Shown here piece by piece: positions 35,417 through 43,109 of a DNA stretch of 64,000 nucleotides (its first letter is position 1; each line of letters begins with the position of its first letter). The notes below the pieces were generated by a model. It did no database searches and was not told the origin of the DNA. It saw only the letters and a program-made list of their open reading frames with translations. The DNA is from JAPWJZ01 sp966211335 (GTDB lineage: Bacteria > Pseudomonadota > Alphaproteobacteria > Micavibrionales > UBA2020): positions 62,001 to 126,000 of the forward strand of contig CBIHNF010000004.1 of assembly GCA_966211335.1 (NCBI GenBank), given 5' to 3'. A program made the position numbers and the translations under genes.

Positions 35417-36076
35417 TTACGGGTTGAAACCGTTGGCCGCTTTTTTCTTCGGCGCTTCCGCTTTCGGCTCATGCGCGAGCTTGAGTTCAGGGCGGTGCTT
35501 GTCGAGCCAGAAGGCGAAGACAAGGCTCTTCATGTCGAGCAGCTGGCCATCTTCCGCGCGCTGGATGAATTCATTGGCGGGGATGACGACGGTCTTGATG
35601 TTCTCCCCCTCGCCCGGTTTGCCGTGGATGCCGCCGGCCTGCGTTGCATCGATGATGCCGACGACGAGCGAGATACGCTCCGACGTTCCGCCGGAGCTGA
35701 CGAAAGCACCTTCGTGGATCAGGCGCGGGTTCTTCAGGTCAACGCCGGTTTCCTCATGCATTTCGCGCACGGCGGCGGTGATCGCATCTTCGTCCTTGTC
35801 GATCATGCCGGCGGGCAGCGCGTCGACGAACGGGTAGACGCCGGCGGCCAGCATACCGGGGCGCATTTCATTGACGAGCAGCACTTCGTCCCGCACCGGA
35901 TCGTAGCCGAGCATGGCGACCGCATGGCCGCGCTCGAAGTTGAGGCGCTTCAATGTCATGGTTCCGCCTTCGTGGCGGTCCATTTCAATGGTGAGTTCGT
36001 CCATCTTGAAGAAGCCATTATAGACGCGCTCTGATTTCACAATCTTCGCCTGCGGCTTCTTATCGTCGTCGGACAT
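35417..36076 (-). CDS. Nudix hydrolase, ADP-ribose/nucleotide-sugar pyrophosphatase type
   Basis: A 219-residue Nudix enzyme. The full Nudix box G-x5-E-x7-R-E-x2-E-E-x-G spans residues 90-112 (GMIDKDEDAITAA, then VREMHEETGV). The N-terminal half has NGFFKMDELTIEMDRHEGGTM and ends with YDPVRDEVLLVNEMRPG, the pattern of the NudF/NudK branch acting on ADP-ribose or GDP-sugars. The C-terminal tail is Lys/Ala-rich. An AGGAG site precedes the start. Confidence 0.9.
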   Translation of the reverse strand: MSDDDKKPQAKIVKSERVYNGFFKMDELTIEMDRHEGGTMTLKRLNFERGHAVAMLGYDPVRDEVLLVNEMRPGMLAAGVYPFVDALPAGMIDKDEDAITAAVREMHEETGVDLKNPRLIHEGAFVSSGGTSERISLVVGIIDATQAGGIHGKPGEGENIKTVVIPANEFIQRAEDGQLLDMKSLVFAFWLDKHRPELKLAHEPKAEAPKKKAANGFNP

Positions 36077-36212
36077 GAACGGCTCCTGAAAAATTGAATT
36101 GTCAGCTATTTTGACATATTCGGCGGCGTTGTGCCACTGGAAAAACGCAAGCCCATCCCAAGTTTTCCAAAGATATCAATTAGTTGAGTATAGAGCATAA
36201 GGGCAAAGGAAA

Positions 36213-36242
36213 AAAAGCCCGCCTTTTCAGGGGCGGGCTTTT
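36213..36242. terminator. Bidirectional terminator
   Basis: AAAAGCCCGCC ... GGCGGGCTTTT stem with A and T runs on either side. It separates the Nudix gene from the secreted Pro/Gly-rich gene (both minus strand), serving chiefly as the terminator of the latter. Confidence 0.8.
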
Positions 36243-36259
36243 CATGTGCGATCGAAATG

Positions 36260-36694
36260 TCATTTGCCTTCAGCGGGCGGTGGCGGTGGAGCCTTCCCGG
36301 CATCACCCGGCGCGCCTCCTCCACCCTCACCATCTTTTGGCGGCGGGGCTCCATTGCCCTCATGGGGCGGCGGGCACGGCGGTGGTCCTTTGTGGTCACC
36401 GTCAGGCGGTCCTTTACCATCCGGCGGCGGGCCCTTGTGATCTCCGGGCGGCGGGCCGCAGGGCGGTCCACCGGCGGGAGGACCACCGCTTGCATCAGCA
36501 GGAGGTTTACCAGCGCCATCGGGCGGCGCGGGAACGGCGCCAGCCTCACCGCCCGGTGGCGCGTGTGGCGGACCGCCGTCATGGGCGGGCGCGGCCATCA
36601 TGACGTTTCCGCCGGCGGCGGCATCGGCGGCATGGGCAAGACTGGGGGCCGCGAGCACCATTGCCATCGCGGTCATCATCACGAATTTATTCAT
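36260..36694 (-). CDS. Secreted Pro/Gly-rich low-complexity protein
   Basis: A 144-residue protein with a clear signal peptide (MNKFVMMTAMAMVLAAPSLA, cleavage after AHA) and a mature part made almost only of Pro, Gly, Asp, Lys and Ala, with repeats such as GDHKGPPP and GGPPAGGPP. It should be disordered and probably periplasmic or cell-surface. The signal peptide closely matches that of the next upstream gene. Strong hairpin terminators lie on both sides, so it is a single-gene unit. No function can be assigned. Confidence 0.65.
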   Translation of the reverse strand: MNKFVMMTAMAMVLAAPSLAHAADAAAGGNVMMAAPAHDGGPPHAPPGGEAGAVPAPPDGAGKPPADASGGPPAGGPPCGPPPGDHKGPPPDGKGPPDGDHKGPPPCPPPHEGNGAPPPKDGEGGGGAPGDAGKAPPPPPAEGK

Positions 36695-36860
36695 GCGTTA
36701 TCATTCCCCTGTTGGTTATCGGAGCCGGGAATCCTTTACTGACCTATAGGATAGTTGCCGGATATCTTTCTATTTTCACCCCTCGATGGTTAAAGACTCA
36801 TTATCCAACGCGCGTATGGATGCAAAGACGCAGCAGCGTCGCAAAAAAGTCACGCCATAG

Positions 36861-36896
36861 AAAAAGGCGGCAACCCGTTAAGGATGCCGCCTTTTT
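36861..36896. terminator. Bidirectional terminator
   Basis: Perfect 12-bp stem AAAAAGGCGGCA ... TGCCGCCTTTTT with a 12-base loop, just downstream of the Ala/Pro-rich secreted-protein gene. Confidence 0.87.
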
Positions 36897-36915
36897 CAAA
36901 GAGATAGTTGAATGC

Positions 36916-37737
36916 TTAGTGCGTTGCGCTGCCGCCCATAGACGAGCCGCCAGCGGCGCCGCCCATGGAAGAGCCGGCCGACGGCGGTTCAGCCGAAGGC
37001 GCAGCGGTCGGGTTGGCGGAAGGCTGGCCGAAAGGATCGGCGCTGCCGCTCTGGCCCGAGGGCGAGGTTGCGGGCGACGCCGGTGCATCCAGCGGGTTTG
37101 CGCCTTGCGTCGGGGCGACGTTCGGCACCACGGGGGGCGACGTCGGCGTCGGCGTTGTTGCAGGCGCGGTTGCATTCATGTCCGGCATTGCAGGTGCGGG
37201 TGCCGCTTCCAGCGCGGGCGTCGACACCGGCGAGGGTGCGGCATCCATTGCGGAAGACGCAGGCGCGGCTTCTACTGCTGCGGGTGCGGCAGCTGCTTTG
37301 CCGTGATGTTTTTTGGTGCTGGTCGCAGCCGCTTTCTTGGTGGATTTTTTCTTTTGCGATTGCGCGAAGGTGTGGTGGCGGTGCTTGTAAGCATCGGTAC
37401 CGGGGCCGTTCATGACGAGGCCGGCAGGCAGGCCGTCTGCGGATTTCGCGGGGGCAGATGCCATCGGCGCAGCAGCAGCGGGGGGTGCGGCAGCCTTGGA
37501 ATCATCAACCAGCGACGGGCGCATGCTCTGCATGCCAGCGCCGTCCATCTCGTTCGGCGCGGCAGCCGGCGACATGCTGTTGTTGGCGCGGGGCGCTTCG
37601 ATGCCCTGCTGGATTGCAGCGCGTTCCACGGCCGTGGTGGTCTGGCCGACGTGGGTATCGCCTGCGGTCTGCGCATGGGCGTAAAGGGGTGCGGCAAGCA
37701 CGAGGGCCAGCGCGGTTAGGACGACGAATTTTTTCAT
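36916..37737 (-). CDS. Secreted Ala/Pro-rich low-complexity protein
   Basis: A 273-residue protein with a signal peptide (MKKFVVLTALALVLAAPLYA, AHAQ cleavage site) and a mature part rich in Ala, Pro, Ser, Met and Gly, including a basic stretch (SQKKKSTKKAAATSTKKHH) and repeats like APAPAMPDMNATAPATT and GSSMGGAAGGSSMGG. The start has GGAG upstream; a few-residue longer frame is unlikely. The signal peptide resembles that of the next gene, suggesting a duplicated or modular secreted family. No function is known. Confidence 0.65.
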   Translation of the reverse strand: MKKFVVLTALALVLAAPLYAHAQTAGDTHVGQTTTAVERAAIQQGIEAPRANNSMSPAAAPNEMDGAGMQSMRPSLVDDSKAAAPPAAAAPMASAPAKSADGLPAGLVMNGPGTDAYKHRHHTFAQSQKKKSTKKAAATSTKKHHGKAAAAPAAVEAAPASSAMDAAPSPVSTPALEAAPAPAMPDMNATAPATTPTPTSPPVVPNVAPTQGANPLDAPASPATSPSGQSGSADPFGQPSANPTAAPSAEPPSAGSSMGGAAGGSSMGGSATH

Positions 37738-38134
37738 GTGTAGCTCCAAATTGGGCAAAGATTAACGGGGCGAAGGGATCTGCGACAGGCTCCCTCAAGC
37801 CCTTGCAAAACCAAGGAGTTCAATATGGCATGGGCGGGCAAATAAAATCCAGCCACTTGTGCACAAAAATAACCTTTTGGAATATATAGGAAAAATGCCG
37901 GGCCTGAAAATAGCCGTTTAACCCTGTTACGAATCGTTATATTCTAATTGCATTATGATTATTAAAACGAAAAACAGCTGCAAAAATCTGCCCGTCGCCG
38001 CCCCCCGTGCGCGACGACTGCCCCGCTGACAGCGGTGGAGCCTTCCTCGTTTCTTCCTCGGGCACAACTCCAAATTAAATGACTTCGAGCCCCGGTTTCC
38101 GGGTCCTGACATTTCTATACGGAGCGCTTCCGAG
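37738..38134. other. Intergenic region before the GNAT gene
   Basis: About 400 bases between divergently oriented genes. The left half carries the start region of the secreted-protein gene and an AT-rich stretch (near 37930-37970) where a promoter for the GNAT gene may lie. The right half contains a structured leader (separate entry). No credible coding sequence was found. Confidence 0.5.
38009..38071 (+). promoter_or_regulatory. Structured leader element, copy 1 (candidate cis-regulatory RNA)
   Basis: Ordered conserved blocks shared with copy 2: GCGCGACGACT, the hairpin CCGCTGACAGCGG, GCCTTCCTCGTTT, CGGGCA and AACTCC. The terminal AACTCC (38066-38071) can pair through CUCC with the GGAG ribosome-binding site at 38121-38124 of the GNAT gene. 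Block order and spacing match the second copy, while the bases between blocks differ. No reading frame is shared between the copies, so a peptide is unlikely. Family unknown to me. Confidence 0.55.
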
Positions 38135-38980
38135 ATGACCAACGCAAAACCCACAAAACTTTTCAAATCCGAAAGATGCGATTACCGGGAATTCGGCGTT
38201 TATGCCGACGGCCAGAGTTTTGCCGAGAAGCACCCTGCCCTCCTCGAAGCCATCAAGTCGCAAACGCTGGAACAGCTGACGGCGAAAGACAATCCGCTCG
38301 CCGATGAGCTCGGACATGCCGTGCGGAAACTGCCGGAATATCTTTCCTTCCTCAAAACCACGCTGAAGGCCGACTTCTTCTTCGCCGCCTTCAGCCAGTC
38401 GGAGCCGAACCCGCATGCGCCGGAAGGCAAGCGGACGGGGCAGAAGGATGTCGAGAACTTCGTCCTCGAGCGGATCAAGAACCAGTATTCCGAACCGCGG
38501 CAGAATTACGAATTCGTTGTCGAGACCGGCAACAAGGTGATTGGGTACGTCGAATTGTTTGACCCCAAACCTTGCGAACACGGCCTGCAGTATGAACGCG
38601 GCGTCTTCATCACGGGCGGCGAACAGGGCGGCGGCTATGGCAAGGAAGCCATCATCGCCCTTACCGACTTCGCCTTCAAGCATCTTGGCATCGGCCGCAT
38701 CTTCACCATGGTCGACCCCGAGAACGAGCGGTCACGGAACAACATTCTGCACAACAGCGGCGGCGTTCATTTTGGCGAGGAGGAAAGCAAATATTCCCAC
38801 CTCGATGGCGGCGGCAAGACGCGCCACCTGTTCCACATCTATCCTGCGAATTTCTATGCGGCGGTGGAGAGCAAGGGAAACCAGAAATACCTGGCGCAGC
38901 CGCATGATGATGGCGCTGATACGCCTTCTGCAAACAGCGTCATGCTGCCGAAGTCGCCACGGAAACTCGGGCCGACATGA
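38135..38980 (+). CDS. GNAT-family N-acetyltransferase (RimJ/RimL-like)
   Basis: A 281-residue protein with a GNAT domain over about residues 120-240: YEFVVETGNKVIGYVELFDP, then the acetyl-CoA loop GGEQGGGYGKEAIIAL with FAFKHLGIGRIFTMVDPENERSRN, as in RimJ/RimL-type acetyltransferases. The N-terminal ~100 and C-terminal ~45 residues are extra and unrecognised. The acceptor is unknown; ribosomal proteins, other proteins or small amines are all possible. Its mRNA has a structured leader shared with the GCS2-like gene. Confidence 0.82.
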   Translation: MTNAKPTKLFKSERCDYREFGVYADGQSFAEKHPALLEAIKSQTLEQLTAKDNPLADELGHAVRKLPEYLSFLKTTLKADFFFAAFSQSEPNPHAPEGKRTGQKDVENFVLERIKNQYSEPRQNYEFVVETGNKVIGYVELFDPKPCEHGLQYERGVFITGGEQGGGYGKEAIIALTDFAFKHLGIGRIFTMVDPENERSRNNILHNSGGVHFGEEESKYSHLDGGGKTRHLFHIYPANFYAAVESKGNQKYLAQPHDDGADTPSANSVMLPKSPRKLGPT

Positions 38981-38997
38981 GCCCGATGATGATGTCC

Positions 38998-39642
38998 TTA
39001 AATATCAAGAATACCGAAGAAGCATTCCTTGCGTCCCGTCAGCCAGGCCCATTGATGGTCGCCGTAGCTGAAGTGCCACCATTCGGCGGGGTAGTTGATG
39101 AAGCCGGCATCTTCCATCGCCTTCTTCAAAATGCCGCGCATTTTTTCCTGCGCGGGGGTAAGGCCCTTGGCGGCGGTCTTGGTTTTCTCGTTTTTCTCGT
39201 GCATGGCGGTGCCCATGTCGAACTCGGCGCCGTCGGCGTCGCAGAGCGTGAGGTCAATCGCGCAGGCGGCCATATGGCCGGAGCCGATGCCGTCGTAGGG
39301 ATTGGCGGTAAAGTTTTCGCACATCTGCATGAAAGCCGTATCGTCCAGCTCGGGGTAGCGTTCTTTCATCAGCTTGTTGGTATTGGCCCAGAGCTTTTCC
39401 TGCTTGGCAAAAGAGCGGTAGGTTTCAAACACCATGAGGTGGTAGCCGGTCGGCAGGCGTTTTGCGGCGTCCTTCAGCATGTCGTAGACAGTGGCGCGGA
39501 TGCGAAAATCGTCATTGCGGCGCGGATTGGGGAAGAAGCCGTCCTCGAGGCTGACGGTCGCAATAGCGGGCGTGCCGTCTTCGGGCAGGAGCGTAATGGA
39601 CTTGAGGTCCATGACTTCGGGAATAATATCTGCTTTGGCCAT
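38998..39642 (-). CDS. D-alanyl-D-alanine dipeptidase (VanX/DdpX family)
   Basis: A 214-residue zinc dipeptidase. The expected ligands and catalytic residues are visible: GSGHMAACAIDLTLCD gives His123 and Asp130, PAEWWHF gives Glu187 and His190, and Arg76 lies in FETYRSFAK. These spacings match VanX (His116, Asp123, Glu181, His184). No vanH or vanA genes are nearby, so recycling of D-Ala-D-Ala rather than vancomycin resistance is likelier. No signal peptide was seen. It converges with the GNAT gene and diverges from the PhzF-like gene. Confidence 0.9.
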   Translation of the reverse strand: MAKADIIPEVMDLKSITLLPEDGTPAIATVSLEDGFFPNPRRNDDFRIRATVYDMLKDAAKRLPTGYHLMVFETYRSFAKQEKLWANTNKLMKERYPELDDTAFMQMCENFTANPYDGIGSGHMAACAIDLTLCDADGAEFDMGTAMHEKNEKTKTAAKGLTPAQEKMRGILKKAMEDAGFINYPAEWWHFSYGDHQWAWLTGRKECFFGILDI

Positions 39643-39734
39643 GGGCTTGCTCCTTCCGCCAAAACATCGCAGGATTCAACGGATGCGTCAAGCGCACCGC
39701 ATCGGCAATTACTCACTCAAAAGGAAGCTTTCTA

Positions 39735-40703
39735 ATGGAATTTTATGATATCAGCGCGTTCACGAAAGAAGGCGCCAAAGTCATTGGTAACCCCGCTTCC
39801 GTCACGATTGTGGAAAGCTTCCCCGATGATGCGACCATGGGGCATGCCGCCAAAACCCTTGGCTCCCCGATGACGACCTTCGTGCGGCCGACCGCGCAGC
39901 CGGATGTGTTCGAGATCCGCCACTTCTCCCCCGACGGCGATGAATGCCATATTTGCGGCCATGCGACGCTGGCGGCGACGGAAATGCTGGCGCGGCAGAA
40001 CCCCGCCCTTCGCACGGACAAGCACATTACCTTCATGATGAACCCTAAATTCGGCCTGTCCGGCGACAATAAAATCGACGCGCACATCGAAGGCCAGAAA
40101 ATCGCCCTCACCATGCCCGCCATCCTCGACCTGCAGCCGATGACCGACCCTGAGTTCTATAAAATCCTCTGCGACGGTCTGCGCGTGCCGCAGGAGGCGC
40201 TGCAGATGCCGGTGTACTTTGCCCCGCGCATTCGCGACCTCGTCGTCGCCTTCAAAGACCCCGATGTGCTTCTGAACCTCGACCCCGACTTCCCGAAGCT
40301 GAAGGACATGGCGATCAACGGCAAATACATCCACGAAGGGCTGATGGGCACGGCGAAATCGAATATCGAGGGTTTTGACGTGATCAACCGCGTCTTCCTG
40401 CCCGGCATCGACGTGAACGAGGACGTCGCCTGCGGCTCCGGCAACTGCTCCGTCATCCCCTTCTGGGCGACGAAGAGCGGCGCCTTCCCCGAAGGCACCG
40501 ATGATTTCAAGGTCGTCTACCCCTACCCGCCCGGCAAGAAAGAGCCCGGCCAGCAGGACCACGTTGGCGGCATCCAGCAGATACGGATTGACGTTGAGGC
40601 GAGCCACATCCTGCTCTGCGGCGAAGCCAGCCTGAAACAGGTGCGCGAGGTGCACTTTCGCAAGGTGAGCCCGGAAGGCCAGAACATTGCACCGAAACCA
40701 TAA
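39735..40703 (+). CDS. PhzF-family isomerase-like protein
   Basis: A 322-residue member of the PhzF (phenazine biosynthesis-like) fold, with ECHICGHATLAATEML after the first strands and DVACGSGNCSVIPFWA in the second half. The family catalyses isomerisations using a Glu in an L-S-E-T-x-F-V segment; here the equivalent reads LGSPMTTFV, so that Glu seems replaced by Met. Activity is therefore uncertain. It lies upstream of the GCS2-like gene, separated by a structured leader, so the two are probably regulated separately. Confidence 0.85.
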   Translation: MEFYDISAFTKEGAKVIGNPASVTIVESFPDDATMGHAAKTLGSPMTTFVRPTAQPDVFEIRHFSPDGDECHICGHATLAATEMLARQNPALRTDKHITFMMNPKFGLSGDNKIDAHIEGQKIALTMPAILDLQPMTDPEFYKILCDGLRVPQEALQMPVYFAPRIRDLVVAFKDPDVLLNLDPDFPKLKDMAINGKYIHEGLMGTAKSNIEGFDVINRVFLPGIDVNEDVACGSGNCSVIPFWATKSGAFPEGTDDFKVVYPYPPGKKEPGQQDHVGGIQQIRIDVEASHILLCGEASLKQVREVHFRKVSPEGQNIAPKP

Positions 40704-40826
40704 AATTTTTCTAACACTGAAAAGCCGAATCAAGTTATTGCTGGAAATATGAACAATCATCTGGATGCCATTCACCTGATGAACTATGCCGGCGAGGCCC
40801 CGAGAGGCCCCAAAGCCGCTGTGGTC

Positions 40827-40888
40827 GCGCGACGACTTATCCGCTGACAGCGGATGGGGCCTTCCTCGTTTTAAACGGGCAAAACTCC
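40827..40888 (+). promoter_or_regulatory. Structured leader element, copy 2 (candidate cis-regulatory RNA)
   Basis: Same block order as copy 1: GCGCGACGACT, the hairpin ATCCGCTGACAGCGGAT (7 bp, 3-base loop), GGCCTTCCTCGTTT, CGGGCA and AACTCC. AACTCC (40883-40888) is fully complementary to GGAGTT at 40950-40955, the ribosome-binding site of the GCS2-like gene. Here the stem is extended by AT/AT pairs where copy 1 has C and G, suggesting a conserved RNA fold. The upstream bases GGCCCC could also pair with GGGGCC. Confidence 0.6.
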
Positions 40889-40961
40889 GAAAAATCCTGA
40901 ACTTGCTGCCTCTCGATACCCTTGAGGCGTCTTTCATTACATTTTCTCTGGAGTTACACCT

Positions 40962-42353
40962 ATGTCCGTACAGCAAACCGGCGCGTCCGATATTCTCACC
41001 CTTGATGGCATCGTTGAAAAAACCGTGGCCATTTTCACCGGCGATGGCAAAAAGCCCGAGACCCGCAAGATGGGCATCGAGGTGGAAATGCCCTTCGTGA
41101 AGGCCAAAAACCTGCAGCCGATCAAGTTCAGCGGCAAGAAAAGCATCAGCGCGATTTTCAACACCCTCTCGAAAAAGCGCGGCTGGAAAGCCGGCAGCAT
41201 CGAGAATGGCAAGGTGACCTCGCTTGCCGGTGAAAGCGGCAGCGTCACGCTGGAGCCGGGCGGCCAGATTGAATTTTCCTCCGCGCCCCGCACCTCGCTC
41301 GCGCAGCTGGCGAAAGACGTCGGCAACTATGTCGAAGACCTTGGCTTCGTCTCCAAAAAGCTGGGCGTCGATGTGCTTCCCTTCGGCTTCCACCCGCATG
41401 TGGCGATTGATGAAATCCCCTATATTTCCGAACGGACGCGCTTCGCCGCGCTGAAGCCGGTGTTCGAGGCGGAGAACGGCTATGCCGCCTGGGGGCAAAG
41501 TTCCTCCGTGCAGATGACGCTGGATGGCAAGACCATGACGGACAGCTTCGCGGCGTTTAAACTCGGCCTGCAGCTGCAGCCCCTTGCGGCCGCGATGTTC
41601 GCCAACTCCCCCTTTGCCGTCGGCGAAGACAGCGGCTACCAGACCTGGCGGCGGCAGAACCTGCTGGCACTCGACTCCCCGCTCTATAACGTGCCAAAAA
41701 ATATCTATGACGAGAATTTTACCCTAACCGACTGGGCAAAGCATGTGCTCAGCGTGCCGATGAGCTTCGTCGTCCGGAATGACGAATACTTGGCCGTGGC
41801 GCCGAAGCCCTTTCAGGACATGATCGGCAAGCCCCTGCCGGAACTGGCGCATCTGCCGAAGGACCAGCAATACCTGACCTCCAACGACCTGCTCGACCAC
41901 ACGACCGGCATCAAGCCGGAGATGCTGCTGAAGCCGAACCAACTGCTGGAATTCCGCGCTGCCGACCTGGGGCCGAACCCCGAAAGTTGGATGGCCCTTG
42001 GGGCCTTCTGGACCGGCCTGTTCTACGACGAAAAATCCTTCAAGGCGGCGCAGGAGCTGGTGAAAGGCTGGACGAATGACGAGCGGGAAAACCTGCGCGC
42101 ATCGGTTGCTGTCAGCGGCCTCAACACCCCCATCGCCGGCAAAACCGCGCAGCAAGTCGCGCTCGACCTGATCCAGCTGTCAAAAGAAGGCCTCTCCCGC
42201 ATCGAGCCCGACGCCGTCAAAATGCTGCTGACGCTCGAAAAAGAAATCGCCGCCGGCGTCACCCCCGCCGACAAAGCGCTGCAGAAACTCGCCAAAAACA
42301 AGGGCGATTTCACGAAGACGATGAAGCAGAGCTTGTTGTTTGGCAAAAAGTAA
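40962..42353 (+). CDS. Glutamate-cysteine ligase family 2 (GCS2)-like protein
   Basis: A 463-residue enzyme of the carboxylate-amine/glutamate ligase type. It begins KMGIEVEMPFVKAKN and has VTLEPGGQIEFSSAPRTSLAQ, GFHPHVAIDEIPYI and MTDSFAAFKLGLQLQPLAAAMFANSPF, as in GCS2/EgtA-type ligases that couple glutamate to cysteine using ATP. The substrate is not certain: glutathione synthesis is the default reading. GGAG lies 8 bases before the ATG, and a structured leader that may mask this site precedes it. The region just after the stop begins the convergent CBS-protein gene. Confidence 0.85.
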   Translation: MSVQQTGASDILTLDGIVEKTVAIFTGDGKKPETRKMGIEVEMPFVKAKNLQPIKFSGKKSISAIFNTLSKKRGWKAGSIENGKVTSLAGESGSVTLEPGGQIEFSSAPRTSLAQLAKDVGNYVEDLGFVSKKLGVDVLPFGFHPHVAIDEIPYISERTRFAALKPVFEAENGYAAWGQSSSVQMTLDGKTMTDSFAAFKLGLQLQPLAAAMFANSPFAVGEDSGYQTWRRQNLLALDSPLYNVPKNIYDENFTLTDWAKHVLSVPMSFVVRNDEYLAVAPKPFQDMIGKPLPELAHLPKDQQYLTSNDLLDHTTGIKPEMLLKPNQLLEFRAADLGPNPESWMALGAFWTGLFYDEKSFKAAQELVKGWTNDERENLRASVAVSGLNTPIAGKTAQQVALDLIQLSKEGLSRIEPDAVKMLLTLEKEIAAGVTPADKALQKLAKNKGDFTKTMKQSLLFGKK

Positions 42354-42359
42354 CAGCGG

Positions 42360-42920
42360 CTATCCGCCGTCGGGACTGGAAGCGTTACAGTAAGGCTCTG
42401 CCAGCATGTAGGACAGGAGCGACCGGTGGCTGCGTTCGGCCTTTTGGGTTTCTTCGAGCTGGCGTTGCAGCGCGAGGGCGAGTTCGCGTTCGCTGACGAT
42501 CCCTAAGAACTGGTTACGGTCGTAGCGGCTGACGACGGGCATATAGCGGTAGCCGCGCCGCAGCATCATGCCGGCGGCTTCGGAAATGGGGATATCGTCA
42601 TCCAGCGTTTCGGGCTTTTCGATCATGGCATCGGACACCAGCATGTCGTCGATGTACTTCCTGAAATTGGTGCTGCTGATGAGAGGGTCGGCGCTGCACT
42701 TGAAAATATGCCGCAGTACCGCGCGCTCGGTCAGCAGGCCGCACAAACGGCCTTCGTCGTCGACGACGCCGGCGGCACCGTGAATTTCCTCCTGCAGCAG
42801 CGGCAGGATGATTTTGAGGTAATCATGCTTGAAAAAGAAAGCGCAGGGACGGCGCGACACGATGTCGGCGATGGTGACAGGCGCTTCAGTGGCATTGCTG
42901 TTCGCTGCAATCGTTCTCAT
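42360..42920 (-). CDS. CBS-domain pair protein
   Basis: A 186-residue protein made of two CBS motifs: GAAGVVDDEGRLCGLLTERAVL (about residues 45-65) and YMPVVSRYDRNQFLGIVSERELALAL (about 125-150). CBS pairs sense adenine nucleotides and usually regulate other proteins; here they stand alone. AAAGGAG precedes the ATG used; a longer frame is less likely. Partner unknown. A terminator lies behind its start on the other side. Confidence 0.85.
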   Translation of the reverse strand: MRTIAANSNATEAPVTIADIVSRRPCAFFFKHDYLKIILPLLQEEIHGAAGVVDDEGRLCGLLTERAVLRHIFKCSADPLISSTNFRKYIDDMLVSDAMIEKPETLDDDIPISEAAGMMLRRGYRYMPVVSRYDRNQFLGIVSERELALALQRQLEETQKAERSHRSLLSYMLAEPYCNASSPDGG

Positions 42921-43055
42921 GGCTGTACTCCTTTCATGGGCACGAGAATTCAACAACCGGGTGGGCGAAACGCCCGCTCCCACTATTATTTACGCACGAA
43001 CTTTAAAAACGGTTTAATGGTTGCGACACTTTTTTTTGCGCTTGAAGCGGCACGC

Positions 43056-43082
43056 AAAAAAAGCGCCCGAAGGCGCTTTTTT
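43056..43082. terminator. Bidirectional terminator
   Basis: AAAAAAAGCGCC, loop CGAA, GGCGCTTTTTT. It lies between the CBS-protein gene and the HicA-like gene, both on the minus strand, and terminates the latter. Confidence 0.8.
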
Positions 43083-43109
43083 ATGAAGCAAAATTATAAA
43101 AACTTGTAA

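Noticed and set aside
38998..39642. VanX-type gene as evidence for a vancomycin-resistance cluster
   Set aside because: No vanH, vanA, vanS or vanR genes are nearby and the organism looks Gram-negative; a D-Ala-D-Ala recycling role is simpler.
38009..40888. The two leader copies as a CRISPR array or an insertion sequence end
   Set aside because: Only two copies, 2.8 kb apart, with no spacers, no cas genes and no transposase between them.
40786..41100. A 104-codon frame covering leader copy 2
   Set aside because: The same DNA in copy 1 does not keep this frame, and its product has no sensible features; the signal there is nucleic-acid structure rather than a peptide.
39732..41498. A 588-codon frame antisense to the PhzF-like gene and the second leader
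   Set aside because: It spans two real genes and an intergenic region, without motif or ribosome-binding site, so it is a shadow.
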